Assembly: GCA_902524115.1 (NCBI GenBank)
Contig: CABZCA010000004.1
Location: 40,402 to 104,401 of the forward strand
DNA length: 64,000 nucleotides
Reading direction: 5' to 3'
DNA from: an uncultured Pelagibacteraceae bacterium
GTDB taxonomy: Bacteria; Pseudomonadota; Alphaproteobacteria; Pelagibacterales; Pelagibacteraceae
Under the pieces are notes generated by a model that worked only from the letters and a program-made list of their open reading frames with translations, was not told where the DNA came from and made no database searches. Position 1 is the first letter of the stretch. The number at the start of each line of letters is the position of its first letter. Positions 1-9,109 of this stretch are shown here, one piece after another. Made by a program: the position numbers and the translations under genes.

Positions 1-395
1 AAGCCTACGATGTAGTGGAATTTTTAAATTTAAAGCACTTAGCTAATGAAAGAGCAGGAAATCTATCAGGAGGTCAAAAAAAATTACTAGAATTAGGAAG
101 AACGATGATGGTAGATGCCAAATTAGTTTTATTAGATGAGGTAGGAGCGGGTGTTAATAGAACACTATTAAAAGACCTGGGAACTGCAATTTTAAGACTT
201 AATAAGGAAAAAAATTATACTTTTTGTATGATAGAACACGATATGGATTTCATTAGTAGGATGTGCGACCCAGTAATTGTAATGTCAGAGGGTGCAGTTC
301 TATTTCAAGGAACCTCTGATGAGGTAAAAACAAATGAGCAAGTTATAGAAAGCTATCTTGGTAGAGGAAAAAAAATTAATGGGGAAAATAGCTGA
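1..395 (+). CDS. livG: LivG-type ABC transporter ATPase, C-terminal part (cut by window edge)
   Basis: This is the end of a branched-chain amino acid/amide-type ABC transporter ATPase. The frame is open back to base 3, so the gene begins outside the window; the GTG at 15 is only an internal codon. Visible parts are the ABC signature LSGGQKK, a Walker B strand ending LLDEVGAG (family members usually have DEP, so V replaces P), and the switch histidine in MIEHDMDF. Its stop codon overlaps the start of the next ATPase by one base (TGATG), which implies translational coupling. With the next three genes it forms a LivGFHM-type set. The substrate cannot be read from the sequence. Confidence 0.9.
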   Translation, partial: AYDVVEFLNLKHLANERAGNLSGGQKKLLELGRTMMVDAKLVLLDEVGAGVNRTLLKDLGTAILRLNKEKNYTFCMIEHDMDFISRMCDPVIVMSEGAVLFQGTSDEVKTNEQVIESYLGRGKKINGENS

Positions 396-1102
396 TGGCA
401 TTTTTTGAGGGAAATAAAATGACAGGTGGTTACGGTGATGGCCCAGATATTATCAATTCTTGTTCTATTAATGTCGACAAAGGTGAAATTGTTGCAATCC
501 TTGGTCCCAATGGTGCTGGAAAATCTACTGCCATGAAAGCAATGTTAGGTTTGTTAAATTTGAAATCTGGAAGTGTAGTAATAGAAGATCAAGACATATC
601 CAATTTTTCCCCACAAGAGAGAGTTCAAAGAGGAATCTCTTTTGTGCCACAAACAAAAAATGTTTTTTCAGAATTGACAGTAAGAGAAAATCTTGAAATA
701 GGTGGATTTCTAAGAAAAGATGATATCGACATAGTCGTCAATCAAATATACGAATTATTTCCAATTTTAGCAGAAAAAAGAGATCAAGTTGTTGGACAAT
801 TATCTGGTGGTCAAAGACAACAAGTAGCCTTAGGGAGAGCTTTAATGATACAGCCATCAGTTTTAATGCTAGATGAACCAACTGCTGGTGTTTCACCTAT
901 TGTGATGGATGAATTGTTCGAACATATAGTCAAAGTTAAAAAAACTGGAGTAGCAATAATTATGGTAGAGCAGAATGCAAAACAAGCCCTTAGCATATCA
1001 GACCGTGGCTATGTTTTAGTAACTGGTGAAAATAAATTTGAAGGTTCTGGAAAGGAATTGTTAAATGATCCAGAGGTAAGAAGGTCATTTTTAGGAGCTT
1101 AA
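395..1102 (+). CDS. livF: LivF-type ABC transporter ATPase
   Basis: This is the second ATPase of the branched-chain amino acid/amide uptake system, 235 residues, the usual LivF length. The Walker A loop GPNGAGKST lies near residues 37-45, the Q-loop VPQ near 87, the signature LSGGQRQ near 135 and Walker B VLMLDEPTAG near 156-165. A glutamine replaces the common switch histidine (VEQNAK), as is normal in LivF. The start overlaps the livG stop by one base and livH begins two bases after its stop, so the four genes look like one operon. It is cytoplasmic and works at the membrane with the two permeases. Confidence 0.93.
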   Translation: MAFFEGNKMTGGYGDGPDIINSCSINVDKGEIVAILGPNGAGKSTAMKAMLGLLNLKSGSVVIEDQDISNFSPQERVQRGISFVPQTKNVFSELTVRENLEIGGFLRKDDIDIVVNQIYELFPILAEKRDQVVGQLSGGQRQQVALGRALMIQPSVLMLDEPTAGVSPIVMDELFEHIVKVKKTGVAIIMVEQNAKQALSISDRGYVLVTGENKFEGSGKELLNDPEVRRSFLGA

Positions 1103-1104
1103 TA

Positions 1105-2115
1105 ATGGATTTTATCAATGCAATTATTGTATTATTAAATTACACAATATTACCTGCCTTAACCTATGGGTCTCAATTAGCTTTGGGGGCAATATTTGTT
1201 ACCCTTATTTATGGAATTTTGAGATTTGCTAATTTTGCAACAGGAGACATGATGTCTTTTGGCACTATGTTTGCAGTTTTATTTACATATTATTTGCAAT
1301 CAAAAGGAATAAGTTTTGGTTTTTTGCCAACAGCTTTACTTACTATACCTTTTGCCGTTGCAATGATGATATTCTATATGCTCATCATAGATAAAACAGT
1401 TTTTAGTTATTATAGAACAAATAAAAGTCCCCCAGTGCAATTAGCAATGGTTAGTATTGGTGTAATGTTTGTAACCCAAGCAATTATTAGAATAATTATT
1501 GGTCCTACTGACAGAAGATTTATGGATGGGGAAAAATTTATCTTAAAAGCGTCAGAATTTAAAGATATGACAGGACTAGCTGAAGGGTTAACAATCAAAT
1601 CAACACAAATCATTACTATTGTAGTAACTATTATATTAGTTGCGATTTTATTTTGGTTTTTAAATAAAACAAAAACAGGAACAAGTATGAGAGCTTATTC
1701 AGATAACGAGGATTTAGCATTGCTCTCTGGAATAGATCCAAAAAAAGTAGTTCTTATAACTTGGATAATTGCAGGAATTTTAGCTACTATCGGAGGCGTA
1801 TTATATGGCTTAGATAAAAGCTACAGACCTTTTGTTTATTTTAATAATATGCTTCCTATATTTGCTGCAGCTATAGCTGGAGGTATTGGTAATCCTTATG
1901 GTGCTTTTCTTGGTGGGTATTTAATTGCATTCGCAGAAATATTCCTCACTTATGCATATAAAAGATTTTTCATTTATATTTTACCAGAACAACTGGAACC
2001 AAACTCTTTGATGCAACTTTTATCAACAGATTACAAGTTTGCAATATCATTCTCAATTTTGGTCATTGTTTTGGTATTTAGACCATCGGGAATTTTTGAA
2101 GGAAAGAAAATATGA
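1105..2115 (+). CDS. livH: LivH-type ABC transporter permease
   Basis: This is an inner-membrane permease of the branched-chain amino acid/amide (HAAT) family, 336 residues with about eight hydrophobic segments. The N-terminal part GAIFVTLIYGILRFANFATGD is the typical LivH region, and the AGGIGNPYGAFLGGY stretch near residue 255-270 is the cytoplasmic coupling and terminal helix region. The start follows livF by two bases and the stop overlaps livM by four (ATGA). The family includes transporters for leucine, amides and urea; membership does not fix the substrate here. Confidence 0.92.
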   Translation: MDFINAIIVLLNYTILPALTYGSQLALGAIFVTLIYGILRFANFATGDMMSFGTMFAVLFTYYLQSKGISFGFLPTALLTIPFAVAMMIFYMLIIDKTVFSYYRTNKSPPVQLAMVSIGVMFVTQAIIRIIIGPTDRRFMDGEKFILKASEFKDMTGLAEGLTIKSTQIITIVVTIILVAILFWFLNKTKTGTSMRAYSDNEDLALLSGIDPKKVVLITWIIAGILATIGGVLYGLDKSYRPFVYFNNMLPIFAAAIAGGIGNPYGAFLGGYLIAFAEIFLTYAYKRFFIYILPEQLEPNSLMQLLSTDYKFAISFSILVIVLVFRPSGIFEGKKI

Positions 2116-3482
2116 AGAATTACTTAAATATCATAATTGCTTACTCAATTATGTTAGGGCTAATAATTTTAGTAGGTATTTTTCAATCTTGGTCTATTGC
2201 TTTAACGATTTTTAATTATTGTATGATTTCAGCTGTAATGACTATGGGCGCAAATATTCAATGGGGATACGCAGGTCTTATTAACTTTGGGATAATGGGC
2301 TACACAGCTTTAGGAGGGTTGGCAGTAGTACTTGTATCTGTTGCTCCAGTGTCTGAAGCATGGAGTGTTGGAGGAGTAAATATGATAATGAGTCTTCTGC
2401 TTATAGTTCTAATGATATTTTCGATAAGATATGTTCTCAAAAACATAGATAAATCAAAGAAAAGAAACTACTTAGTTGCAGGAATAATAATAGTTGGACT
2501 TTTTCTTATCAAAATGATTTCAGGTCCAGCAATAGAATTAATAGAGGCTGTTGAGCCAGCTAAAACTGGTTTTTTAGGTGGATTAGGTATGCCAGTTTTA
2601 TTCTCCTGGATTGTTGGTGGTTTTTTTGCAGCTGGTTTAGCATTTATAGTTGGAAAAGTTGCTCTAGGTTTAAGAGCAGATTATCTAGCCATAGCAACTT
2701 TATTAATAGCAGAAATAGTTGTTTCAATTATTAAACATGAGGATTGGTTAGCGAGGGGTGTAAAAAATGTTATAGGATTAAAGAGACCTGCTCCATATGA
2801 AATAGATTTACAAACATCCTTATGGTTTATAGAACTAGTTGAAAAATTTCACACTACAAAATTATCATTAACCAACTCACTTTCAGAAAGACAAGACCTT
2901 TTAAACCAATTGGTGATAGACGCGTCTTCAATTTATGTAAAACTTTGTTTTGCTGGGTTATTTTTACTAGTAGTTATTATTATATTGTTAGTTACACAAA
3001 AAGCACTTTATTCACCTTGGGGAAGAATGATGAGAGCTATAAGAGACAATGAAGAGGCGGCAAGTGCAATGGGTAAGAATGTTGTTAAACAGCATTTATT
3101 TATATTTATCTTAGGTTCAGCCATTGTTGGAATAGCTGGAGCAATGATGGTAACAAATGATGGTTTATTTACTCCAGGAAGCTACAGGCCGATGAGATAT
3201 ACCTTTGTTATCTGGGTTATGGTTATTGTGGGTGGAACAGGTAATAACTTTGGAGCAATTCTTGGTGGGTTTGTAGTTTGGTTTTTATGGGTAGAGGCTG
3301 CACCAATTGCATTATTTTTTATAAATTTATTTACTGCACATCTTCCAGAAACAAATGAGATAAAAATTCATTTAATAAATAGTGCACCATATTTTAGATT
3401 TTTATTAGTTGGAATAGGTCTTCTTTTAATAATGAGATTTAGACCTCAGGGTATAATTCCTGAAAAGATTATTAAACAATAA
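2112..3482 (+). CDS. livM: LivM-type ABC transporter permease
   Basis: This is the partner permease of LivH. At 456 residues it is longer than the roughly 300-420 residues usual for LivM. The extra length sits in residues 90-160 and 225-270, between conserved blocks such as NIQWGYAGLINFG near residue 48 and the coupling segment SPWGRMMRAIRDNEEAASAMG near 300. VGGTGNNFGAILGG near 375 and the ending RFRPQGI are standard LivM features. Translation is coupled to livH by an ATGA overlap. A short gap separates it from the lysE-like gene, which may be on the same transcript. Confidence 0.92.
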   Translation: MKNYLNIIIAYSIMLGLIILVGIFQSWSIALTIFNYCMISAVMTMGANIQWGYAGLINFGIMGYTALGGLAVVLVSVAPVSEAWSVGGVNMIMSLLLIVLMIFSIRYVLKNIDKSKKRNYLVAGIIIVGLFLIKMISGPAIELIEAVEPAKTGFLGGLGMPVLFSWIVGGFFAAGLAFIVGKVALGLRADYLAIATLLIAEIVVSIIKHEDWLARGVKNVIGLKRPAPYEIDLQTSLWFIELVEKFHTTKLSLTNSLSERQDLLNQLVIDASSIYVKLCFAGLFLLVVIIILLVTQKALYSPWGRMMRAIRDNEEAASAMGKNVVKQHLFIFILGSAIVGIAGAMMVTNDGLFTPGSYRPMRYTFVIWVMVIVGGTGNNFGAILGGFVVWFLWVEAAPIALFFINLFTAHLPETNEIKIHLINSAPYFRFLLVGIGLLLIMRFRPQGIIPEKIIKQ

Positions 3483-3491
3483 TCTTAAAAA

Positions 3492-4100
3492 GTGAGCTAT
3501 TTATTTTTTGGTTTTCTTACAGGTCTTAGTTTAATCCTAGCAATTGGAGCACAAAATATATTTGTAATTGAACAAGGTCTTAAAAAAAAATATGTATTTA
3601 TTGTTTGCTTAATTTGTTCATTATCTGATTTTATACTTATTTTTTTAGGAATATTTCTATTTCATCATTTACAGAGTTTTTTTTCACCATTAATAGAACT
3701 CATATTAAATCTTCTCCTTCTTTTGTTTTTAATAAATTTTATCTGGAGGAAATTAAAGTCGATTAATAATCAAATTTCGATTAATAAAAATTCTGATAGA
3801 AATACTTTTATCTCTACAGTTCTTAAAACACTTGGTTTTACTTACTTAAATCCACATGTGTATTCAGATACGGTTTTTTTTTTAGGTAACTTTTCTAAAG
3901 ATTTTTTAATAACTCAAAAATACCTTTTTGGTATTGGAGCATCATTTTCATCATTTCTTTTCTTTTTTATACTAGGATATCTCTCAAAATTATTATCTAA
4001 TTATATAAGTATTGAAAGACTATGGAAAACAATTAATTATTCTATAGTGCTCTTCATGTCCTTGCTATCAGTTTATGTTTTTATGAGTATTCTAAAATAA
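3492..4100 (+). CDS. LysE/ArgO-family amino acid exporter
   Basis: This is a small integral membrane protein of 202 residues with about six hydrophobic helices. The N-terminal block LILAIGAQNIFVIEQGL and the mid-protein NPHVYSDT match the conserved LysE/ArgO motifs, so it probably exports a basic or other amino acid using the ion gradient. GTG at 3492 is the start, nine bases after livM; it has no clear Shine-Dalgarno site. Placement behind an amino-acid importer suggests an overflow valve for the same class of solute. The direction of transport is inferred from the family only. Confidence 0.8.
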   Translation: MSYLFFGFLTGLSLILAIGAQNIFVIEQGLKKKYVFIVCLICSLSDFILIFLGIFLFHHLQSFFSPLIELILNLLLLLFLINFIWRKLKSINNQISINKNSDRNTFISTVLKTLGFTYLNPHVYSDTVFFLGNFSKDFLITQKYLFGIGASFSSFLFFFILGYLSKLLSNYISIERLWKTINYSIVLFMSLLSVYVFMSILK

Positions 4101-4140
4101 AAAAAACTCCAGCAGCTTTCACCGCTGGAGTTAAATTTAA
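4101..4140. terminator. Bidirectional intrinsic terminator between lysE-like and livK-like genes
   Basis: A perfect 9-bp stem (4105-4113 with 4124-4132) encloses a 10-base loop. An A-run lies on the left side and a T-rich stretch on the right, so it can end transcription in both directions. It sits exactly between two convergent genes, six bases from the binding-protein stop codon. Confidence 0.9.
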
Positions 4141-4146
4141 CAAATA

Positions 4147-5337
4147 TTATCTTTGTTTTTTGTCTTTGAATTTTCCACCTTTAATTTCTTTTTCAATAAA
4201 GGCACCTGATGCTTCTCCAACATCAGTAAATTCAACACTAGATGCACCTTCGTAGTTAACTGCTTTACCGCTAGCAAGTAAATCTAATGCTTTTTTTAAT
4301 TCTCCTGGATATATTTTTTCTCCTGGAGCATTTGCAACTGACATTACATTTGCTTGAACAGTAGCTCGATCAGCTTTACCACCTGCTTGCATAGCTAAAA
4401 CTATTAATGCTGCTGCATCGTAAGACTCTGAAGTATAAGGTCCAGATGAATCAATTCCTGCTCCACCAGCTACACCCTTAAATATTGTAGCACCTTTACC
4501 CATTGATCCTGGCAAAGATCCAAATGATTTGTTTAGATCATTTCCGAATCTGTCAGTTAAAGAGTCACCGATCATTCCATCAGATAAAACAAATACGTCA
4601 AACGCACCTGAGTCTAATGAACCATCAATGATACTTCCACCAGCTTGGTCTAAGTAACCTAACACAGCTAAAGCATCGCCGCCTGCAGCTGCCAATGTTG
4701 CAACTTCAGCACCGTAGTCTCCTTTACCTTCTTCATGAGCTGTAACAACTGTTACGTTTATTCCATGAGCTTTAACAGCTGCAACATATACATCTGCTAA
4801 ACCTTTACCGTAGTCGTTGTTAGTGTGTGTAACTGCAATACTTTTAACTTTTCTATCTTTAGTAATATCTGCTAATACTTGACCACCTCTTGCGTCAGAT
4901 GGAGCAGTTCTAAAGAAATATCCATTATCATTAAGATCAGTTAATCCTGGAGAAGTAGCTGATGGTGAAATCATAACTACACCATTTGGAACAGCAACGT
5001 TAGTTGCAATAGCTCCGGTTACACCAGAACAATCAGCACCCATAATTGCTACTACACCGCCAGATATTAAACCTTCTGCAGCAGCTGTTGCAGCAGCTGA
5101 GTCAACACAAGTTGAATCTGCCCTCTCAACAGAAATTTTCTTTCCTCCAAGTAATGAACCTGAATCTGAAGCCTCTTTAAATGCAAGCTCTGCAGATGCA
5201 GCCATTGCTGGAGTTAGGGATTCAATAGGACCTGTAAATCCTAAAATAATTCCCATTTTAATGCCATGTCCATCTGAATATGCTTTAGTTGCAAAACAAG
5301 TAACAAATACAAACATCGCTAATACTAGTTTTTTCAT
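4147..5337 (-). CDS. livK: Branched-chain amino acid/amide-type ABC substrate-binding protein
   Basis: This is a periplasmic type I binding protein (Peripla_BP_6 family) of 396 residues. Residues 1-22 are a signal peptide with a KK start and a cleavage site near AYS-DG. The mature start IKMGIILGFTGP and the later SPSATSPGL near residue 125 are typical of LivK-like proteins. It surely serves the LivGFHM transporter encoded convergently just upstream in the window. The codons are unusually GC-rich for the region, as expected for a highly expressed protein. An AGAGGGA Shine-Dalgarno site lies about six bases before the ATG, and a TTGTTAACAA palindrome lies at 5351-5360 in its leader. Solute unknown. 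Confidence 0.92.
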   Translation of the reverse strand: MKKLVLAMFVFVTCFATKAYSDGHGIKMGIILGFTGPIESLTPAMAASAELAFKEASDSGSLLGGKKISVERADSTCVDSAAATAAAEGLISGGVVAIMGADCSGVTGAIATNVAVPNGVVMISPSATSPGLTDLNDNGYFFRTAPSDARGGQVLADITKDRKVKSIAVTHTNNDYGKGLADVYVAAVKAHGINVTVVTAHEEGKGDYGAEVATLAAAGGDALAVLGYLDQAGGSIIDGSLDSGAFDVFVLSDGMIGDSLTDRFGNDLNKSFGSLPGSMGKGATIFKGVAGGAGIDSSGPYTSESYDAAALIVLAMQAGGKADRATVQANVMSVANAPGEKIYPGELKKALDLLASGKAVNYEGASSVEFTDVGEASGAFIEKEIKGGKFKDKKQR

Positions 5338-5410
5338 ATATTCCCTCTAATTGTTAACAATTTATATAAACAAAATTAAATCCTATTGATTTTAATTTTC
5401 AATGAGAAAA

Positions 5411-6268
5411 TTATCTCATTTTTTGAGCAAAAAACACTGAAGTAATGACAATTATTCCTCCAATTACTGTTACTAGAGATGGAATCTCACCAAAAATAAA
5501 AAAAGTAAGGATTAAACCAAATACAGGGAATAAGGCGTAGAATGGCAATACCATATCAAGAGGATAAAATTTATAAAGATAGAACATCATTAAATGTCCA
5601 AGCAAAGAAATAATTGCTCCAGCGTATAAAACTGTGAACCAACTTCCTAAACTTATATTTTTTATTGTTTGAAATGTATTTCCCTCAAATATTGCAGACA
5701 ATATTATTAAAATTATAAATCCAGTAAAGCTCATTATAGTATTAGTAAATTTAACATCTAATTCTTTTAAATATCTCGAAAATACTTGGGATAGTCCATA
5801 AAAAAAAGCCATACAACAAATAAGAAGTGACCCTATTATTTCCTCTATTACTTTTGGGTCAAATGCAAGTATGACAATACCAAAAAAAGATATCATAATT
5901 AATATCCATTTTTTATAACTTATTTTTTCATTTAAAAATATTGAGCTTAATATAATCCCAAAGGGAATTGAAAGTTGAGCCCCTATTGTAATTGGTGCAA
6001 GTATACTAGATGCATTTATAGATAAATATAAAAACATATTCACTGCAACACCAAAACATAATGAAAACCCAATCAAAGGAATAATATATTTTTTATCTAT
6101 ACTTTGAATTTTAAAAAATGGAATTAAACAAATAAAAACAATAGCCATTCTTAATGAACCAAAAAGAATTGGTGGAATAGTGTCGTTCAATCCAAGTTTA
6201 CCAGTTGGATATGCACTTCCTAATAAAAATACAACAAATAAAATAAGTAAAGTATGTTTTGCAGACAA
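5411..6268 (-). CDS. EamA/DMT-family transporter
   Basis: This is an inner-membrane protein of 285 residues with about ten hydrophobic helices in two EamA repeats (drug/metabolite transporter superfamily). The first helix contains LLGSAYPTGKLGL, a typical EamA start. The chosen start is TTG at 6268, three bases after the aldehyde dehydrogenase stop, so it looks like the last gene of the minus-strand operon that begins at 11972. Its cargo is not predictable; placement suggests import or export of a compound of that pathway. It is one of five EamA proteins in the window. Confidence 0.85.
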   Translation of the reverse strand: MSAKHTLLILFVVFLLGSAYPTGKLGLNDTIPPILFGSLRMAIVFICLIPFFKIQSIDKKYIIPLIGFSLCFGVAVNMFLYLSINASSILAPITIGAQLSIPFGIILSSIFLNEKISYKKWILIMISFFGIVILAFDPKVIEEIIGSLLICCMAFFYGLSQVFSRYLKELDVKFTNTIMSFTGFIILIILSAIFEGNTFQTIKNISLGSWFTVLYAGAIISLLGHLMMFYLYKFYPLDMVLPFYALFPVFGLILTFFIFGEIPSLVTVIGGIIVITSVFFAQKMR

Positions 6269-6271
6269 AAA

Positions 6272-7753
6272 TTATCTTATAGAGAAAGGATCTAAAGTTG
6301 GTTCATCAGATGTGTAATACCAAGTTGTCTTAACTCTAGTATAATCCTTTATTGAGTCCATTCCCGCTTCCTTTCCATATCCACTATCTTTAATTCCACC
6401 AAAAGGTGCTGAAGGAGAAATCAATCGATAAGTATTTACAAACGTTATACCTGCTCTTATTGCATTAGAAACTCTTAGACCTCTAGAGAAGTCACTAGTA
6501 TAAACTCCAGAAGATAATCCATATTGATTATCGTTCATTTTCTCTATTACCTCATTTTCTGTATCAAATTTCATAACTGATAAAACTGGTCCAAAAAGCT
6601 CATTTTCTGCGGTTGGAAGATTGTGATTATCACATTCAATTATTGTGGGAGGAAAGTAGTATCCCTCATTTGAAAATGGATGCCTTTCACCCCCACATTT
6701 TATTTTCCCCCCCTGTTCAGTGGTTTTTTTTATGTTTTTTTCAATAATTTCTAACTGTTTATAATTACTCAAAGGTCCCATTTCTGTGTCTGGATCCATG
6801 GGAGCACCAATTTTTATTTTTTCAGCTCTTTTTGTGAGTTTATCAAGGAACTCATCGTAAATTCCTTTTTGAAGATATAGCCTTGAACCAGCAATACAAC
6901 TCTGTCCGCTAGCTCCAAATATTCCTGCAGTAATTCCATTAACAGCATTTTCTTGATGAGCATCATCAAATACAGCAACAGGACTTTTTCCTCCAAGTTC
7001 TAAGCTTACTTCTGATAAATTTTCTGCAGAATTTCTAATAATATGTCTTGCAGTTTCGGGCCCTCCTGTAAAAGCAACTTTTTCAACTAAATTATGTGTA
7101 GTTAAAGCTTTTCCACACGGATCTCCAAAACCTGTAATAACATTTACTACCCCTTTAGGAATACCAGTCTCCTCTATCAATTTTGCAAATTCAAACATTA
7201 CTGCTGGTGCAAGTTCAGAGGATTTAATAACCACAGTATTTCCCATTGCTAAAGCAGGTGCAAGTTTTGTTGCTGTTAAAAACATTTGAGAATTCCATGG
7301 AACAATCGCAGCAATAACACCAATAGGTATTCTTGAAGTTATGGCTTGAATATTTGGTTTATCTATTGGCAGAACTGTGCCTTCGACCTTGTCTGCCATA
7401 CCTGCATAATAATCATAATACTCAGCAATATAATTTGCTTGTTTATTTGTTTCTCTATAAAGTTTTCCAGTATCTATAGTTTCAATTTTTCCAAGTAATT
7501 CTGCGTTATCTCTAAGCTTATTTCCAATAGCTCTTAAAAACTTTGCTCTTTCACGCGGCAGTATTTTAGGCCAATCTCCTTCAAACGCTTTTTGAGCTGC
7601 TTGAACTGCTTTATCTACATCAGAAGCACTTGCCTCAGGAACAACTGCCCATGGTTTATTATCCTCTGGATTTAAAGTTTCAAAAGTTTTTTTAGTATCA
7701 GAGTCAACCCATTCTCCTCCTATAAACATTTTATATTTTTTTAATTCAGGCAT
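6272..7753 (-). CDS. NAD(P)-dependent aldehyde dehydrogenase
   Basis: This oxidises an aldehyde to a carboxylic acid. It is a full-length ALDH of 493 residues. The general-base glutamate is in LELGGKSP near residue 250 and the catalytic cysteine in GQSCIAG near 283. VPWNSQ near residue 147 and SAPFGGIKDSGYG near the C terminus are standard cofactor and family motifs. The start overlaps the upstream hydrolase gene by eight bases. The family covers betaine-aldehyde, semialdehyde and many other substrates; neighbouring ThDP and flavin enzymes suggest it finishes a degradation route. Substrate unassigned. Confidence 0.93.
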   Translation of the reverse strand: MPELKKYKMFIGGEWVDSDTKKTFETLNPEDNKPWAVVPEASASDVDKAVQAAQKAFEGDWPKILPRERAKFLRAIGNKLRDNAELLGKIETIDTGKLYRETNKQANYIAEYYDYYAGMADKVEGTVLPIDKPNIQAITSRIPIGVIAAIVPWNSQMFLTATKLAPALAMGNTVVIKSSELAPAVMFEFAKLIEETGIPKGVVNVITGFGDPCGKALTTHNLVEKVAFTGGPETARHIIRNSAENLSEVSLELGGKSPVAVFDDAHQENAVNGITAGIFGASGQSCIAGSRLYLQKGIYDEFLDKLTKRAEKIKIGAPMDPDTEMGPLSNYKQLEIIEKNIKKTTEQGGKIKCGGERHPFSNEGYYFPPTIIECDNHNLPTAENELFGPVLSVMKFDTENEVIEKMNDNQYGLSSGVYTSDFSRGLRVSNAIRAGITFVNTYRLISPSAPFGGIKDSGYGKEAGMDSIKDYTRVKTTWYYTSDEPTLDPFSIR

Positions 7754-8519
7754 TTTGTATATGATATTTAATTGCTTTATTTACATCATATGAGCATTCA
7801 ATACTACATAGATGTTTGCCTACAGATATTATTTTTACTTCAGAGTTTTTAATTTTTTTACTCAGATTATCGGACATTTTTGGAGTTGAGCCTACATCAC
7901 CCTCTCCAGTCATCACAAGTGTTTTGACATTAATATTTTCAAATTTTTCGTTATCTTTGTGATTTACAAACAACGAGTAAACTTTAATAAAGTTGTCCAT
8001 ATTATTATTGTTAAGAATTGAGAAAATTTTATCTGAAATTAGAGGATTTTTATCAATAAAATCCTTATTAAACCATCTATTGAGTGCGTCTTTTGTCAGT
8101 TTTTTATCTTTTTTTGTCTGTTCAAACCTTTCATTTACTATCTTCTGTTCATTATCAGATCTATTAAATATTGAGCACAACAATGTTAGGGATTTCAATC
8201 TATCACTAAATCTCGTTGCAAAGTTTCTTGCAATCAAAGAGCCTATTGAAAATCCAATAAGGTGAATTTTACTAAATTTTAATTCATCAATAAGATCAAT
8301 AATTTGATCTGAAAAATCATCAAAACTTATTTTTTTTAAATTTAAAGGTGTTCTACCGTGTCCAAGGATATCATAAATTAAAACTGTATTATCAAATTCA
8401 TTAATTTGTGGATCCCATATATTATGATCAAGACCCACACCATGAATAAATACTATTGGAATTCCTTCTTTTTGATTTAGTTTATAGAATGTTCCTTTAG
8501 AGTCTGTTGCATTGATCAT
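7746..8519 (-). CDS. Alpha/beta hydrolase (enol-lactonase/esterase-like)
   Basis: This is a single-domain alpha/beta hydrolase of 257 residues. The oxyanion region VFIHGVGLDHNIWDPQ lies near residue 24, the nucleophile elbow GFSIGS near 93, a probable acid in GEGDVGSTP near 207 and the histidine in GKHLCSIE near 235, so the triad is complete. It overlaps the downstream aldehyde dehydrogenase by eight bases and sits two bases after the DUF1185 gene. It is clearly related to the hydrolase at 21423-22193: both share the NRWF...FI.KNP cap segment and the TGE.D.G.TP block. It probably hydrolyses an ester or lactone made by the flavin enzyme of the same operon. Confidence 0.85.
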   Translation of the reverse strand: MINATDSKGTFYKLNQKEGIPIVFIHGVGLDHNIWDPQINEFDNTVLIYDILGHGRTPLNLKKISFDDFSDQIIDLIDELKFSKIHLIGFSIGSLIARNFATRFSDRLKSLTLLCSIFNRSDNEQKIVNERFEQTKKDKKLTKDALNRWFNKDFIDKNPLISDKIFSILNNNNMDNFIKVYSLFVNHKDNEKFENINVKTLVMTGEGDVGSTPKMSDNLSKKIKNSEVKIISVGKHLCSIECSYDVNKAIKYHIQNA

Positions 8520-8521
8520 TA

Positions 8522-9109
8522 TTATTTTGGTTCAATACCCATCTCCTTCATATCTTGGTACCTATCACCTGTTCTTGCATGAGCTCTACCTGTCGAAGCG
8601 CCACCAATTGCAATAACAATTTCATCATCAAATGGAGCATCATGAATTGTAAACTCATGTGTAAGATAATATGGTCTTAAACCAGAGTCTGTTTTGTGCA
8701 TCATTGGAATAGATATTTTTGATCCAGCCGGACCTCTTGTATTCGTAAAACTTAAATAAGAAGTTCCTCCAACAGCATCTCTGAACTTATTACCAAATCT
8801 TAGTGTATGAATAAATGCTGATGCATGTTCTATTTCTCCATTCAGTCCAACCACACCTGCTTTTCCATACGCTAATATTTTATCAGGAGAGCCTATTTCT
8901 TTTATAAGTTCAGGAACCAATAAATCTCCAAGTTTAGGAGCTAGATCTAAAATAATGGGTTTTAAGTCTTCCACAAAACCTTTTCCATCCCAAGGATTTT
9001 TAAAAACTGCAGCAACAGAAACCATCAAAACAGGTTCTTCAGCTTCTTTTCCACCTTCAATAAAAGTCTTATCTACAAATTTAGTGAACTTACGTAATTC
9101 TAATTTCAT
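8522..9109 (-). CDS. DUF1185 (amino acid synthesis family) protein
   Basis: This is a 195-residue protein recognised as the DUF1185/AA_synth family by its overall pattern, including AYGKAGVVGLNGEIEHASAF near residue 80-100 and the C-terminal IAIGGASTGRAHARTGDR. The family name is historical; no reaction is firmly known to me. Neither a signal peptide nor a membrane segment is seen, so it is cytoplasmic. It overlaps the upstream ThDP-enzyme gene by four bases (ATGA) and is followed by the hydrolase after two bases, so it belongs to the same pathway. In other bacteria this family often neighbours luciferase-like flavin enzymes, which fits. Confidence 0.8.
   Translation of the reverse strand: MKLELRKFTKFVDKTFIEGGKEAEEPVLMVSVAAVFKNPWDGKGFVEDLKPIILDLAPKLGDLLVPELIKEIGSPDKILAYGKAGVVGLNGEIEHASAFIHTLRFGNKFRDAVGGTSYLSFTNTRGPAGSKISIPMMHKTDSGLRPYYLTHEFTIHDAPFDDEIVIAIGGASTGRAHARTGDRYQDMKEMGIEPK

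Noticed and set aside
811..996. Minus-strand open frame of 61 codons inside livF
   Set aside because: It lies wholly within a well-supported ATPase gene, has no ribosome site and resembles no family; it is a shadow of coding sequence, like several dozen others.
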